Assembly (NCBI GenBank): GCA_017631315.1
Contig: JAGBTN010000012.1
Coordinates: 1 to 64,000 of the forward strand
DNA: 64,000 nt
Direction of reading: 5' to 3'
From: Bacteroidaceae bacterium
Lineage (GTDB): Bacteria > Bacteroidota > Bacteroidia > Bacteroidales > Bacteroidaceae
A program made the translations under genes and the position numbers. Of the stretch, positions 39,325 to 48,007 are shown one piece after another; the stretch's first letter is position 1, and the number at the start of each line of letters is the position of its first letter. Under the pieces are notes generated by a model. That model was not told the DNA's origin. It worked only from the letters and a program-made list of their open reading frames with translations, and ran no database searches.

Positions 39325-40904
39325 TTCTTTGCTTTATTTTCGGCCTTTTGCTTAGCCTTGTCATACTTTTCCCAAAGCTTCTTCTTAGCGCAGTATTCCT
39401 TCTGGGCCTCTGTACTTGCAAAAGCTGCCGCTTCGGCCTTCGCCTCGTCTTCCGCACTTGCCCAAGCAAACCGGAAGCCCTTTTGGACATCCCAATACCC
39501 GCGAGTAAAGTCAGGGAAAGCCACAGCACAACAATTGTTGTCCATCGAAAGCGCACCAAGTTCTGCAAGACTGCACCATTCTGCAAGGTCGTAGACGTCC
39601 ATATCGAGAGGCAAACCGTTCTGCAAACAATAAACAAGACGAGCATCCATAAAGAAGTCCATGCCTCCGTGGCCACCCACCTTCCGCGCCAACTCACCAT
39701 ATTTCTTGATGATGGGGTGCGTGTACCTCGCCACAAGAGCCTCCTGCTCCGCAGCAGGCAAAAAGCCATGACTGCTGAGATTGTCAACCTTCGGAACTAT
39801 ACCACTGGCAGTGAGTTGACTCTTCTCCAAAGCATAATGCTGTTCCGGATACTTTGTGGCATACCCCTTAGTGCCGGTAAGTTTATAAAGACGGTTGTAA
39901 GGTTGCGGCGTCATCACATTGTGCTGAATCTCCACAACCTTGCCTCTGGCAGTGCGCATCAGTGTTGTAGTGTGGTCGCCGTTACGATAGTTGTTGCAGG
40001 GTTTACCAGTCTTCCTCTCCACATATTCCTTGCCATTAACACTCTTGGTGTCCATAGCCACAAGAGTTGTAAAGCGATCGCCACGATGAATGTCCATAGC
40101 AAGAGCAACCGGACCGAGCCCGTGTGTAGCATACACATCACCACGATTCTCCATATTGTACTTCATGCGCCACCCCAACCCATCGGGGTCACTGCCGTCC
40201 GGGTTCTTCCAATAATGTCCCCAAAAGGCATCAAGATTGTGAATATAAGCACCTTCGCCACGAAGCACCTCGCCGAAGACTCCATTCTGAACCATATTGA
40301 GCGTGTTCAACTCGTACCAGTCGTAACAACAGTTTTCAAGAATCATACAATGAAGGCGTTTCCTTTCACTAAGCTCAATGAGCTCCCAACATTGCTCAAG
40401 GTTCATAACACTCGGAACCTCAACGGCAGTATGCTTGCCATTAAGAAGAGCACATTTGGCAATAGGGAAGTGATGGAGCCAATCGGTAGCCACATATACA
40501 AGGTCAATATCCGAACGGCCACATAGTTCCTCATAGCCTTTCTCGCCGCTATAAATGTCTGCCGGTGGCAAACCAGCCTTACGAAGATACCCCTGGCAGG
40601 CTTCTGCCTTACCTTTCTCATAATCGCAAAGCGCCACAATCCGCACGCCCGGAATATGAGTAAAACGCTCAACCGCACCAGGTCCGCGCATGCCCAACCC
40701 CACAAAGCCCACACGAACGCATTCCATCTTAGGGACAGACAGACCGAGAACATGCTGCTGACCAGCAGGACGAGCTGGAGAATCAATAACGAGAGTACCC
40801 TTTTCCCAATGAGTCCTCGTGCTTGGACTGAGGCTTTGCGCCACAGCTGTTGCGTCGACAAAGACTGTCACAAAGAATACAAGCAAGAAATGTTTAAGGT
40901 TCAT
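39321..40904 (-). CDS. Secreted Gfo/Idh/MocA-fold protein, GH109-like
   Basis: 527 residues from MNLKHFLLVFFVTVFVDATAVAQ, a signal peptide. A Rossmann domain begins VRVGFVGLGMRGPGAVERF, and the substrate domain has DVYATHGLGPVALAM, close to the catalytic-site His segment of GH109 N-acetylgalactosaminidases that use NAD+. The C-terminal 45 residues are charged and coiled-coil-like (KAEAAAFAS ... KQKAENKAKK). Periplasmic glycan hydrolysis is the likely role, but an oxidoreductase is possible. The longer frame to 40979 starts upstream of the promoter box and is rejected. Confidence 0.8.
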   Translation of the reverse strand: MNLKHFLLVFFVTVFVDATAVAQSLSPSTRTHWEKGTLVIDSPARPAGQQHVLGLSVPKMECVRVGFVGLGMRGPGAVERFTHIPGVRIVALCDYEKGKAEACQGYLRKAGLPPADIYSGEKGYEELCGRSDIDLVYVATDWLHHFPIAKCALLNGKHTAVEVPSVMNLEQCWELIELSERKRLHCMILENCCYDWYELNTLNMVQNGVFGEVLRGEGAYIHNLDAFWGHYWKNPDGSDPDGLGWRMKYNMENRGDVYATHGLGPVALAMDIHRGDRFTTLVAMDTKSVNGKEYVERKTGKPCNNYRNGDHTTTLMRTARGKVVEIQHNVMTPQPYNRLYKLTGTKGYATKYPEQHYALEKSQLTASGIVPKVDNLSSHGFLPAAEQEALVARYTHPIIKKYGELARKVGGHGGMDFFMDARLVYCLQNGLPLDMDVYDLAEWCSLAELGALSMDNNCCAVAFPDFTRGYWDVQKGFRFAWASAEDEAKAEAAAFASTEAQKEYCAKKKLWEKYDKAKQKAENKAKK

Positions 40905-40935
40905 TCTAATTATTTGTTTTACAATATTTGCTACA

Positions 40936-40943
40936 CAAAGATA
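40936..40943 (-). promoter_or_regulatory. -7 box of the GH109-like gene
   Basis: Minus-strand TATCTTTG, 31 bases before the ATG at 40904. Confidence 0.6.
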
Positions 40944-41038
40944 GTGAAAGTTCATAAAACTACAGTCCCTTTCACACAAAAGGAGTTAAAATACATAACT
41001 TTTTCCCCCGCCATTCCACAATTTACATAATAATAATG

Positions 41039-41046
41039 TACCTTTG
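41039..41046 (+). promoter_or_regulatory. -7 box of rlmN
   Basis: TACCTTTG. Transcription should start at about 41053, which leaves the ATG at 41055 almost without leader and favours the one at 41064. Confidence 0.6.
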
Positions 41047-41063
41047 CAGTATAAATGCAGAAA

Positions 41064-42089
41064 ATGGAGAAAAAGAAACTACTTGGCATGACACTCGGCG
41101 AGTTAAAAGCGGTCGCCACCGAAGTTGGGCTACCTGCTTTTGCAGCAAAGCAAATCATGCAATGGCTATACAACAAGCGCGTAAGGAGCATCGACGAGAT
41201 GACCAACCTTTCGCTTAAAAGTCGTGCCATTCTTGCCGAACATTATACCATTGGATGCGTACCGCCGTCGGACGAACAAAAAAGCATCGATGGAACAGCC
41301 AAGTACCTTTTCCCTACAGAGAACGGACAACAAGTAGAGTGTGTGTTCATCCCCGATGGCGAAAGAGCAACACTTTGTGTCAGTTGCCAAGCAGGCTGCC
41401 GCATGGGTTGCCGTTTCTGCATGACCGGCAGACAAGGCTTCGGCGGAAACCTCTCCACTGCTGACATATTGAACCAAATCTATTCGGTCCCCGGCAGCGA
41501 GCTACTTACAAACATCGTATTCATGGGACAAGGCGAACCAATGGACAACCTCGACGCGGTGCTGAAAGCCACCGAATTGCTTACAGCATCTGATGGTTGG
41601 GGCTGGAGCCCGAAGCGCATTACAGTTTCGAGCGTTGGCGTTCGAAAAGGAGTAGAACGTTTTCTCCTGGAGAGTAATTGCCATCTTGCCATCAGTCTGC
41701 ACAACCCCTTCCCCGAGGAACGTCTCTCTATGATGCCAGCAGAAAAGGCTTACGGATTAGAAGAACTGATGACATTGCTAAAAAAACAGGATTGGAGTCA
41801 CCAACGGAGACTCAGTTTTGAGTACATCGTCTTCGGAGGGCTCAATGATTCGGAACGCCATGCAAAAGAATTGGTCCGTTTACTCGCTCCCATCGAGTGC
41901 CGCGTCAACCTAATTCGTTTCCACCAAATACCCAACACACCATACATAGGTGCAACAGAAGAAAAGATGGTGTGGCTACGAGACTATTTGACAAAACACG
42001 GTGTAACAACCACCATTCGTGCAAGTAGAGGACAAGACATCTATGCCGCATGCGGACTATTGCACGCAAAAACAAACACTGCAATATGA
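41064..42089 (+). CDS. rlmN: 23S rRNA (adenine2503-C2)/tRNA (adenine37-C2) methyltransferase
   Basis: Radical-SAM methyltransferase, 341 residues from this start (344 from 41055). The cluster motif is CRMGCRFC; MGQGEPMDN follows, and the methyl-carrying cysteine lies near the C-terminus in the block RASRGQDIYAACGLL. The N-terminal RNA-binding domain (FAAKQIMQWLYNKRV) is normal. The stop overlaps the next start (ATGA). Confidence 0.95.
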   Translation: MEKKKLLGMTLGELKAVATEVGLPAFAAKQIMQWLYNKRVRSIDEMTNLSLKSRAILAEHYTIGCVPPSDEQKSIDGTAKYLFPTENGQQVECVFIPDGERATLCVSCQAGCRMGCRFCMTGRQGFGGNLSTADILNQIYSVPGSELLTNIVFMGQGEPMDNLDAVLKATELLTASDGWGWSPKRITVSSVGVRKGVERFLLESNCHLAISLHNPFPEERLSMMPAEKAYGLEELMTLLKKQDWSHQRRLSFEYIVFGGLNDSERHAKELVRLLAPIECRVNLIRFHQIPNTPYIGATEEKMVWLRDYLTKHGVTTTIRASRGQDIYAACGLLHAKTNTAI

Positions 42090-43141
42090 AACACTATTTA
42101 TTATCATTAACAGTACTCTTCAGCCTGCTACTTTTAGTCAGCTGCACAAAAGAACAAATCTTCCCGCAAGCCAGCGGGCGCCCATACGAAGTGCTTGTAG
42201 TGCTCGACAATAAAACATGGGAAGCCCCTGCCGGCCGTGCACTTTTCGACATACTTGACACAGATGTTCCCTGCCTGCCACAGAGTGAACGTTCGTTCCA
42301 TATCACACAGATTGAGCCGAAAGACTTAAGTGCCAACTTCAGCATCTTCCGCAACATCATCCAAGTCAACATCGACAAATCCCAATTCTCCCGTACTGGC
42401 ATGCGCTTTTCACGCAACAAGTATGCCATGGATCAAATTGTACTTACCATCAACAGCCCCAGCGAAGACGACTTTCAACAGTTCTGCATCAAGCATAAAC
42501 AAGAAGTTCTTGACTTCTTGACACGTACTGAGATGAATCGCCTTATCAAAGAATTAGAAACAAAATACTCAAAGGTAACCTACGACCTTGCCTGGCAAGT
42601 ATTCACCTGCCGCTTCTATGCTCCCAAGGAACTTAAAGCCTACAAAAAGGGTAAACAATTCTTCTGGACAAGCAACAACACAGCAAGCGGCCTCGAAAAC
42701 ATCTGCATGTACAGCTACCCCTACGAAGGACCTGAAACATTCAACAAGGAATACATGACCGCAAAACGTGATTCTGTAATGAAACTTAATCTCCCAGGCG
42801 AAAGAGCTGGCATGTATATGAAAACCGACACACTTTGTACCATAACAAAACCAATAGTAGTACACAATCGTTTTGCCATGGAGATGCGTGGCCTTTGGTA
42901 TATGGAGAACGATTGCATGGGTGGTCCCTTTATCAGCCATTCTCGTGTAGATACTGAAACAAATCGTGTTGTCGTAGTCGAAGGCTTTGTCTATGCTCCA
43001 GAGAAGATGAAGCGAGGACTTATTCGCCGACTAGAAGGTTCTCTGTATACTTTGCAATTACCTGAAGAACAACAATCGTATATCGACACAGGTCTGGAAG
43101 AAGAAAATATTTCCAACACCACAAAAGACAAAAGCAAATAA
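42086..43141 (+). CDS. DUF4837 family lipoprotein
   Basis: 351 residues from the ATG at 42086, with lipobox LLVSC (C20). The body has the family-like segments GRPYEVLVVLDNKTWE, FRNIIQVNID and LRGLWYMENDCMGGPFISH-like text near residue 270. Function unknown; probably an outer-membrane-anchored lipoprotein. It is coupled to rlmN by ATGA and followed with no gap by the PdxA-like gene. Confidence 0.82.
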   Translation: MKHYLLSLTVLFSLLLLVSCTKEQIFPQASGRPYEVLVVLDNKTWEAPAGRALFDILDTDVPCLPQSERSFHITQIEPKDLSANFSIFRNIIQVNIDKSQFSRTGMRFSRNKYAMDQIVLTINSPSEDDFQQFCIKHKQEVLDFLTRTEMNRLIKELETKYSKVTYDLAWQVFTCRFYAPKELKAYKKGKQFFWTSNNTASGLENICMYSYPYEGPETFNKEYMTAKRDSVMKLNLPGERAGMYMKTDTLCTITKPIVVHNRFAMEMRGLWYMENDCMGGPFISHSRVDTETNRVVVVEGFVYAPEKMKRGLIRRLEGSLYTLQLPEEQQSYIDTGLEEENISNTTKDKSK

Positions 43142-43939
43142 ATGGAAAAACTCAAAATAGCCATTACTCTTGGCAACTGCAACGAGACATATCGTCAATC
43201 AATCCTCGGCATACTCAAAGACCCCACCATACTTGAACTCTGTACACCAACCGTATTTGAGGAAAAAGATGCACTACAAAAACTTAATGAAAACAGGGTA
43301 GATGCATTGGTAGTCATTCCATCATCTGAAGCAATAGAGTGCCCTGCTGATGCTATAGAAGTTATCATTACAGAAAAAACGAATATCGTACCACTCTCCA
43401 ATGAACCGACAGCCGATGACATCATTAAGATTCGAGATATCTTAGAACGTGACTTCGACCTTCGTTCGCCACGCATTGCTATCGTCCAAGAAAACACAAT
43501 GCAAAATTCCGAACTTGCTAATCAGGTTACTGCCGAACATAACATTAACACCTATGGGCCTTATACCATAGACCAGATAATGGCAGAAGATACTGCTTGG
43601 CACTTTGACGCTGTCATCACGACAAGCAGTTCCTCTACACAACACATAACGGAAATACTTTCACAAGAAATACCCGTCCGTTACTTTGCCAGTAAAAAAG
43701 CAGTCGTTACCGCCGCTTACCAATCTGTGCAAATAGATACAGAAGGAAAAACCACAAACATTTCCTGGCTGACACATCCTATCTATGCAGCCATTGATGT
43801 AATCCGCAACCGCGCTTTTTACGATAAAGCTCGACGCAATCCCTTGCAGAAACTCTTCCGCGACAAACGCGACGATCGCAAAAAAGAGGACACAACTCAG
43901 GAAAATGCGAACAATGACAAACCCGAAAGAGCATTATGA
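43142..43939 (+). CDS. Degenerate PdxA-like protein
   Basis: 265 residues, about 100 shorter than PdxA (4-hydroxythreonine-4-phosphate dehydrogenase). Homology is visible at three places. The start KIAITLGN ... KDPTILELCTP matches the PdxA opening. The middle RSPRIAIVQENTM stands where PdxA has RPRIAVLSLNPH, and YGPYTIDQIM ... FDAVITTSSSS where PdxA has FDxxLAMYHDQ. The end AAIDVIRNRAFYDKARRNPL matches too. The PGHTE block is missing, and the metal histidines of NPH and YHDQ are gone. It cannot be an active PdxA; it may be a pseudoenzyme. The frame is intact, and its stop overlaps the next ATG (ATGA). Confidence 0.75.
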   Translation: MEKLKIAITLGNCNETYRQSILGILKDPTILELCTPTVFEEKDALQKLNENRVDALVVIPSSEAIECPADAIEVIITEKTNIVPLSNEPTADDIIKIRDILERDFDLRSPRIAIVQENTMQNSELANQVTAEHNINTYGPYTIDQIMAEDTAWHFDAVITTSSSSTQHITEILSQEIPVRYFASKKAVVTAAYQSVQIDTEGKTTNISWLTHPIYAAIDVIRNRAFYDKARRNPLQKLFRDKRDDRKKEDTTQENANNDKPERAL

Positions 43940-45174
43940 GCAATAGTTCAGACATGCAGACACTGATGAACCGCTATGGCATAGTAGGACGCAACGAAGC
44001 CTTACACGAAGCCCTTGCAACTGCCGTTCTTGTCGCCCCTACAGACCTCTCCGTACTTATCCAAGGCGAGAGCGGTGTGGGAAAAGAAGTCATTCCGCGA
44101 ATCATCCACGACCATAGCAAACGACGTGGCAAGACATATATTGCCATCAATTGTGGAGCCATACCAGAAGGAACAATCGATAGCGAACTATTCGGACACG
44201 AAAAAGGAGCTTTCACCAGTGCCATCAGCGAACACGAAGGCTTTTTCGGTACCGCTGACGGTGGGACACTTTTTCTCGACGAAGTAGGCGAACTACCCCT
44301 CAGCACACAAGCAAGATTACTGCGTGTGTTAGAAACTGGCGAATACATGAGAGTCGGCAGCAGTACTCCGCGCAAGACCAATGTCCGCATTGTGGCAGCA
44401 ACAAATGTTAACATACCCAATGCAATTAAACACGGACGATTCCGAGAAGACCTCTATTACCGCCTTTCAACCATCAACATCAACATTCCACCTTTACGCA
44501 AACGTCAAGGTGATGCAGTGTTACTCTTTAAAAAATTCGCACTTGACACAGCCGGACGTTACAATATTCCAGAACCTGTACGTCTCACAGCAGAAGCAGA
44601 GGCGGTTGTCAACTCTTACAAATGGCCTGGAAATATTCGTCAACTACGCAATATTACAGAGCAACTCAGCATTCTCTCCGAAAGCAGAAGCATCACACCT
44701 GAAGTCCTTGCAAAACTTGGCATCACGCCTAATTCTGACACAGACACTAGCATTGCTACCATAACTGGCAATAATAATTCCTCAACTCAACATGATTATG
44801 AGCAAGAGATAAAGATACTTGCTCATGCAGTTTTCGAGCTACGTTCCGAGGTACAAGAGCTCAAGGAAAAACTTCAGCATAGTGGTAGTTGGCATAAAGA
44901 CTCGACAAACACCACAATGCCTGTACCTATTTCCACACCAAAAAGTGCAACAACAACACATCACACATACCATTCTCTACCGAACAATCTGGACATCACT
45001 ACAGCAGAGGAAATAGTAGATGATGACACACTTAATATCGGTGATATGGAAAAACGAAACATTTTACTTGCCCTTCAACGCAACCACTACAAACGCAAAC
45101 TTGCTGCTGAGGAGCTCGGCATCAGCGAACGAACACTATACCGTAAGATAAAAGCATATGGAATTGATGAATAG
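43936..45174 (+). CDS. Sigma-54-dependent transcriptional activator
   Basis: 412 residues with no N-terminal sensory domain: the AAA+ domain starts almost at once. Walker A is GESGVGKE, Walker B GGTLFLDEVGELPL, and the sigma-54 contact loop reads GAFTSA in place of GAFTGA. A Ser/Thr-rich linker with a short coiled coil (FELRSEVQELKEKLQ) leads to a C-terminal Fis-type HTH (RNHYKRKLAAEELGISERTLYRK). Targets are unknown. It overlaps the PdxA-like gene and lptE, so it belongs to a tightly packed operon. Confidence 0.92.
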   Translation: MSNSSDMQTLMNRYGIVGRNEALHEALATAVLVAPTDLSVLIQGESGVGKEVIPRIIHDHSKRRGKTYIAINCGAIPEGTIDSELFGHEKGAFTSAISEHEGFFGTADGGTLFLDEVGELPLSTQARLLRVLETGEYMRVGSSTPRKTNVRIVAATNVNIPNAIKHGRFREDLYYRLSTININIPPLRKRQGDAVLLFKKFALDTAGRYNIPEPVRLTAEAEAVVNSYKWPGNIRQLRNITEQLSILSESRSITPEVLAKLGITPNSDTDTSIATITGNNNSSTQHDYEQEIKILAHAVFELRSEVQELKEKLQHSGSWHKDSTNTTMPVPISTPKSATTTHHTYHSLPNNLDITTAEEIVDDDTLNIGDMEKRNILLALQRNHYKRKLAAEELGISERTLYRKIKAYGIDE

Positions 45175-45676
45175 GACACGATATGTCTTAATTGTTCTGG
45201 CAACGTTGCTCATATCAGCTTGCACTATCAGTTATCGTTTCAATGGTGCCAGTATTGACTATACGACCACAAAAACAATTCAGATTGACAATTTCCCCAT
45301 CCGAAGTGCCTATGTATGGGGGCCTATGCAAAGTATTTTCCAAAATAGGCTTACCGATATCTTTGCAAACCAAACGAAACTGCGCCAAGTTAAAAAAAAT
45401 GGCGACCTGCAACTGGCAGGTGAAATCGTCGCATTTGATCAGTACAACAAAGGCATCTCAAGTGATGGCTATAGTAGTTTGGTGCAACTCAAGATGACTG
45501 TCAATGTGCGATTTGTCAACAATAAGAAACACACAGAAGACTTTGAACGGCAATTCACAGCAACCTCTGAATACGATGCATCACAACAACTTACTGCTGT
45601 TCAAGAAGAACTTGTTACACAGATGGTAAAAGATATTACCGACCAAATCTTCAATGCCACAGTAGCTAATTGGTAA
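45167..45676 (+). CDS. lptE: LPS assembly lipoprotein LptE-like
   Basis: 169 residues from MNRTRYVLIVL with lipobox LISAC. The start SYRFNGASIDYTTTKTIQIDNFP and the length fit Bacteroidetes LptE, the plug partner of LptD in the outer membrane. It begins inside the last codons of the activator gene. A weakly conserved family, so the call leans partly on context. Confidence 0.82.
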   Translation: MNRTRYVLIVLATLLISACTISYRFNGASIDYTTTKTIQIDNFPIRSAYVWGPMQSIFQNRLTDIFANQTKLRQVKKNGDLQLAGEIVAFDQYNKGISSDGYSSLVQLKMTVNVRFVNNKKHTEDFERQFTATSEYDASQQLTAVQEELVTQMVKDITDQIFNATVANW

Positions 45677-45702
45677 ATTACATCAATCTATAGACTTACA
45701 CT

Positions 45703-46446
45703 ATGCAACGACATCTCATAGATTACATTAGACGCCCTGACACTATCGACGACGAAGCAATAGTCCAACTACAAGCACTCACACAAGAACATCCATACTA
45801 TCACTCTGCACGTATCCTGCTCCTGCAAGCTCTTTACAAAAGACATTCGCCGAATTATGACGAGACTTTGCGTCGCACAGCAATACTTGTACCGAATAGA
45901 GAGGCAATCTTTCGCCTGACAGAAGAGCCTCATTACACACATGCAGAAGAACGAAAACGCTATGACGAGGGTATTGAAACAACAGACTCTAGGACTGTGA
46001 GTCTCATTGATGATTTCCTTGAAGCCCAAATTCCCGCTGCGCCTGTTACCCACCCTATTGATGCAGCACAAGATTACATCGGCTATTTACTACAACGTGA
46101 AAGCATACTCGGAGAACAAGAAGAGGAATCACTCCCAATGAATGGTGGCGGTGTTGTAGAAGACTTCCTTGAAAGCGAGACGGGAAGAATTGTTCTCACT
46201 GATAACGAAGACAATGAAAGTGAACAAGAAAAAAGGTCTGCAAACGAGAAACCAGAATTAGAAAGTGAGGGAAATAATGAGATACTCACAGAAATTATGG
46301 CTGGAATCTACATCAAACAAGGCAAATATGAGAATGCAGTGAAAATTATCCGCCAACTTTCCTTGAAATATCCAAAAAAAAATCGTTACTTTGCAGACCA
46401 AATTCGATTCCTCGAGAAACTAATAATAAATAATAAACACAAATAA
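45703..46446 (+). CDS. TPR-like protein of the lptE-secG operon
   Basis: 247 residues, with no signal peptide or membrane helix. The N-terminal 75 residues (IVQLQALTQEHPYYHSARILLL) and the last 45 (ILTEIMAGIYIKQGKYENAVKIIRQL) look like tetratricopeptide helices; the middle is acidic and probably disordered. Function unknown. secG starts one base after its stop. Confidence 0.7.
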   Translation: MQRHLIDYIRRPDTIDDEAIVQLQALTQEHPYYHSARILLLQALYKRHSPNYDETLRRTAILVPNREAIFRLTEEPHYTHAEERKRYDEGIETTDSRTVSLIDDFLEAQIPAAPVTHPIDAAQDYIGYLLQRESILGEQEEESLPMNGGGVVEDFLESETGRIVLTDNEDNESEQEKRSANEKPELESEGNNEILTEIMAGIYIKQGKYENAVKIIRQLSLKYPKKNRYFADQIRFLEKLIINNKHK

Positions 46447-46447
46447 C

Positions 46448-46795
46448 ATGTACACATCTATCGTTATCCTGATTGTACTGGCTTCTATCTTTATGTGCCT
46501 CATCGTACTCATTCAGGAATCCAAAGGTGGCGGTCTTGCAGCCGACTACTCCAACAACAATCAGATTTTGGGTGCACCCAAAACAACAAATTTCATTGAG
46601 AAAGCAACTTGGTTCCTTGCCGGTGCAATGATTTTCCTCAGCATCATTAGTGTTGCATTCTTACCTGGAACCAGCACCAGCGACTCTGTCATCATGCAAC
46701 AAGCTGTAGAACAAGCTGCCACTAATCCTGGCAATGTTCCCGTTATGGAGCAACCCGCAGCACCAGAGACCCCTGCTGAAGCACCTGCACAGTAA
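46448..46795 (+). CDS. secG: Preprotein translocase subunit SecG
   Basis: 115 residues: helix 1 (SIVILIVLASIFMCLIVLIQ), the SecG signature ESKGGGLAADYS, helix 2 (FLAGAMIFLSIISVAFL), and a Pro/Ala/Glu-rich C-terminal tail. It is part of the SecYEG channel. A terminator closes the operon. Confidence 0.93.
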   Translation: MYTSIVILIVLASIFMCLIVLIQESKGGGLAADYSNNNQILGAPKTTNFIEKATWFLAGAMIFLSIISVAFLPGTSTSDSVIMQQAVEQAATNPGNVPVMEQPAAPETPAEAPAQ

Positions 46796-46850
46796 AGTAT
46801 TACACCTAAAGCAATACCCCTCCTATCCTTATTAAAGGGAGGGAACACAT

Positions 46851-46882
46851 CTCCCCTTCCAACAAAAAGGGGAGTTTTTTTT
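46851..46882 (+). terminator. Terminator between secG and the NagK-like gene
   Basis: CTCCCC/GGGGAG stem with a 12-base loop and eight T, ending five bases before the next ATG. Confidence 0.88.
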
Positions 46883-46886
46883 GATT

Positions 46887-47738
46887 ATGAATAAAACTTT
46901 GCTTATAGCAGACAGCGGTTCAACAAAGACTGATTGGCTTTTTATTGGTTCTGAAGGAACTAAAACTGAACTGCATACCAAGGGGATAAATCCTGCACGT
47001 GATTCGCGAGATACTATATACAATGTAGTTTACCACGAATTACTGACTTCTCTGCCCGACTTTGCAAACCTGCAAGCCATCTTTTTCTATGGTGCCGGAT
47101 GTATAGAACCATTCGACAAGTCCGTAAGAAGTGTTCTCGAGGAGTTGTTCCCAGAAAGTAATATAGAAGTAGAGAGCGACCTTTTAGGAGCAGCTCGTGC
47201 CTTGTGCGGGCACGAAGAGGGCATTGCATGTATTTTAGGAACTGGCTCTAATAGTTGTCTGTACAACGGGAAAGACATCACCTTGCATACACCACCATTA
47301 GGCTACATCCTCGGAGACGAGGGAAGCGGAACCCATCTTGGAAAGGCATTGATGAATGGAATCTTCAAGGGATTATTCCCCCATGAAATGAAGGAAGCGT
47401 TTTGCAATAAGTTTAATCTTACGATGTCCGACATCATAGAACACGTATATCGCCAACCATCAGCGAATACCTTCCTTGCCTCTCTTGTCCCCTTTATTGC
47501 AGAGCATCGTGACCATCCTGTCATTCACGACCTGCTAATTGATGCATTCCGTATGTTCGTCAATCGTAACATTGCTGTCTATGGACACAAAGAGATGCCT
47601 ATAAACTGTGTGGGGGGCATTGCATATCAGTTCAAAGAGGAACTTAAGGAAGCAATCGCCATAGAAGGCATGAAAATAGGAGTAATTTTGCGCCGACCTA
47701 TTGATTCAATTGTACAATATCATCTGCAAAAGGGCTAA
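46887..47738 (+). CDS. BadF/BadG-type ATPase, N-acetylglucosamine kinase-like
   Basis: 283 residues of the ASKHA sugar-kinase fold: phosphate-1 motif LIADSGSTKTDW, connect/phosphate-2 region GIACILGTGSNSCLY, and YILGDEGSGTHLGK, typical of eukaryote-like GlcNAc kinases. It probably recycles amino sugars from cell wall or diet. The ATG at 46887 is used; TTG at 46881 lies within the T run of the terminator. No promoter of its own is visible, so expression may depend on read-through. Confidence 0.85.
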   Translation: MNKTLLIADSGSTKTDWLFIGSEGTKTELHTKGINPARDSRDTIYNVVYHELLTSLPDFANLQAIFFYGAGCIEPFDKSVRSVLEELFPESNIEVESDLLGAARALCGHEEGIACILGTGSNSCLYNGKDITLHTPPLGYILGDEGSGTHLGKALMNGIFKGLFPHEMKEAFCNKFNLTMSDIIEHVYRQPSANTFLASLVPFIAEHRDHPVIHDLLIDAFRMFVNRNIAVYGHKEMPINCVGGIAYQFKEELKEAIAIEGMKIGVILRRPIDSIVQYHLQKG

Positions 47739-47795
47739 ATATTATACTTTGTTGTGCAATTTATGAAATTGTGCTAAAAAACATAGTGAAATGTC

Positions 47796-47826
47796 TTGCA
47801 TAGTGCATAATAATTCCATAACTTTG
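47796..47826 (+). promoter_or_regulatory. Promoter upstream of the cutC leader
   Basis: TTG (47796-47798), a 20-base spacer and TAACTTTG (47819-47826). Confidence 0.75.
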
Positions 47827-47832
47827 CAACCG

Positions 47833-47916
47833 TTATCCTGATAACAATCTTTTTACCTTAAACAAAAGCTAATACCAAACGGAGGAGAGAAGCTGTGAAG
47901 CCACTCTCCTTTTTTG
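47833..47916 (+). ncRNA. Possible short leader RNA or attenuator before cutC
   Basis: The promoter at 47796-47826 and an intrinsic terminator at 47883-47915 (GGAGAG ... CTCTCC, inner GCT-GTGA-AGC, then T6) frame a transcript of about 83 nt. It also has a 5' hairpin GTTATC-CT-GATAAC. There is no open frame of note. It could be a small RNA, or an attenuator whose read-through gives cutC mRNA. No known riboswitch is recognised. Confidence 0.5.
47883..47915 (+). terminator. Intrinsic terminator in the cutC leader
   Basis: AGGAGAG pairs CTCTCCT with an inner three-base stem, followed by six T. It lies 93 bases before the cutC ATG, in the direction of cutC transcription. Confidence 0.8.
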
Positions 47917-48007
47917 TTAAATATATACTACTTCGCGGCCCTTCCTGAAAGGCGATAGGTGCTGAAGAAGTATGATAAGGCAGAAGAGAGGCATTGCTAT
48001 ATAAGAA

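Noticed and set aside
39348..40526. 392-codon open frame opposite the GH109-like gene
   Set aside because: Shadow; the minus strand has signal peptide and Rossmann motif, while this frame has no recognisable domain.
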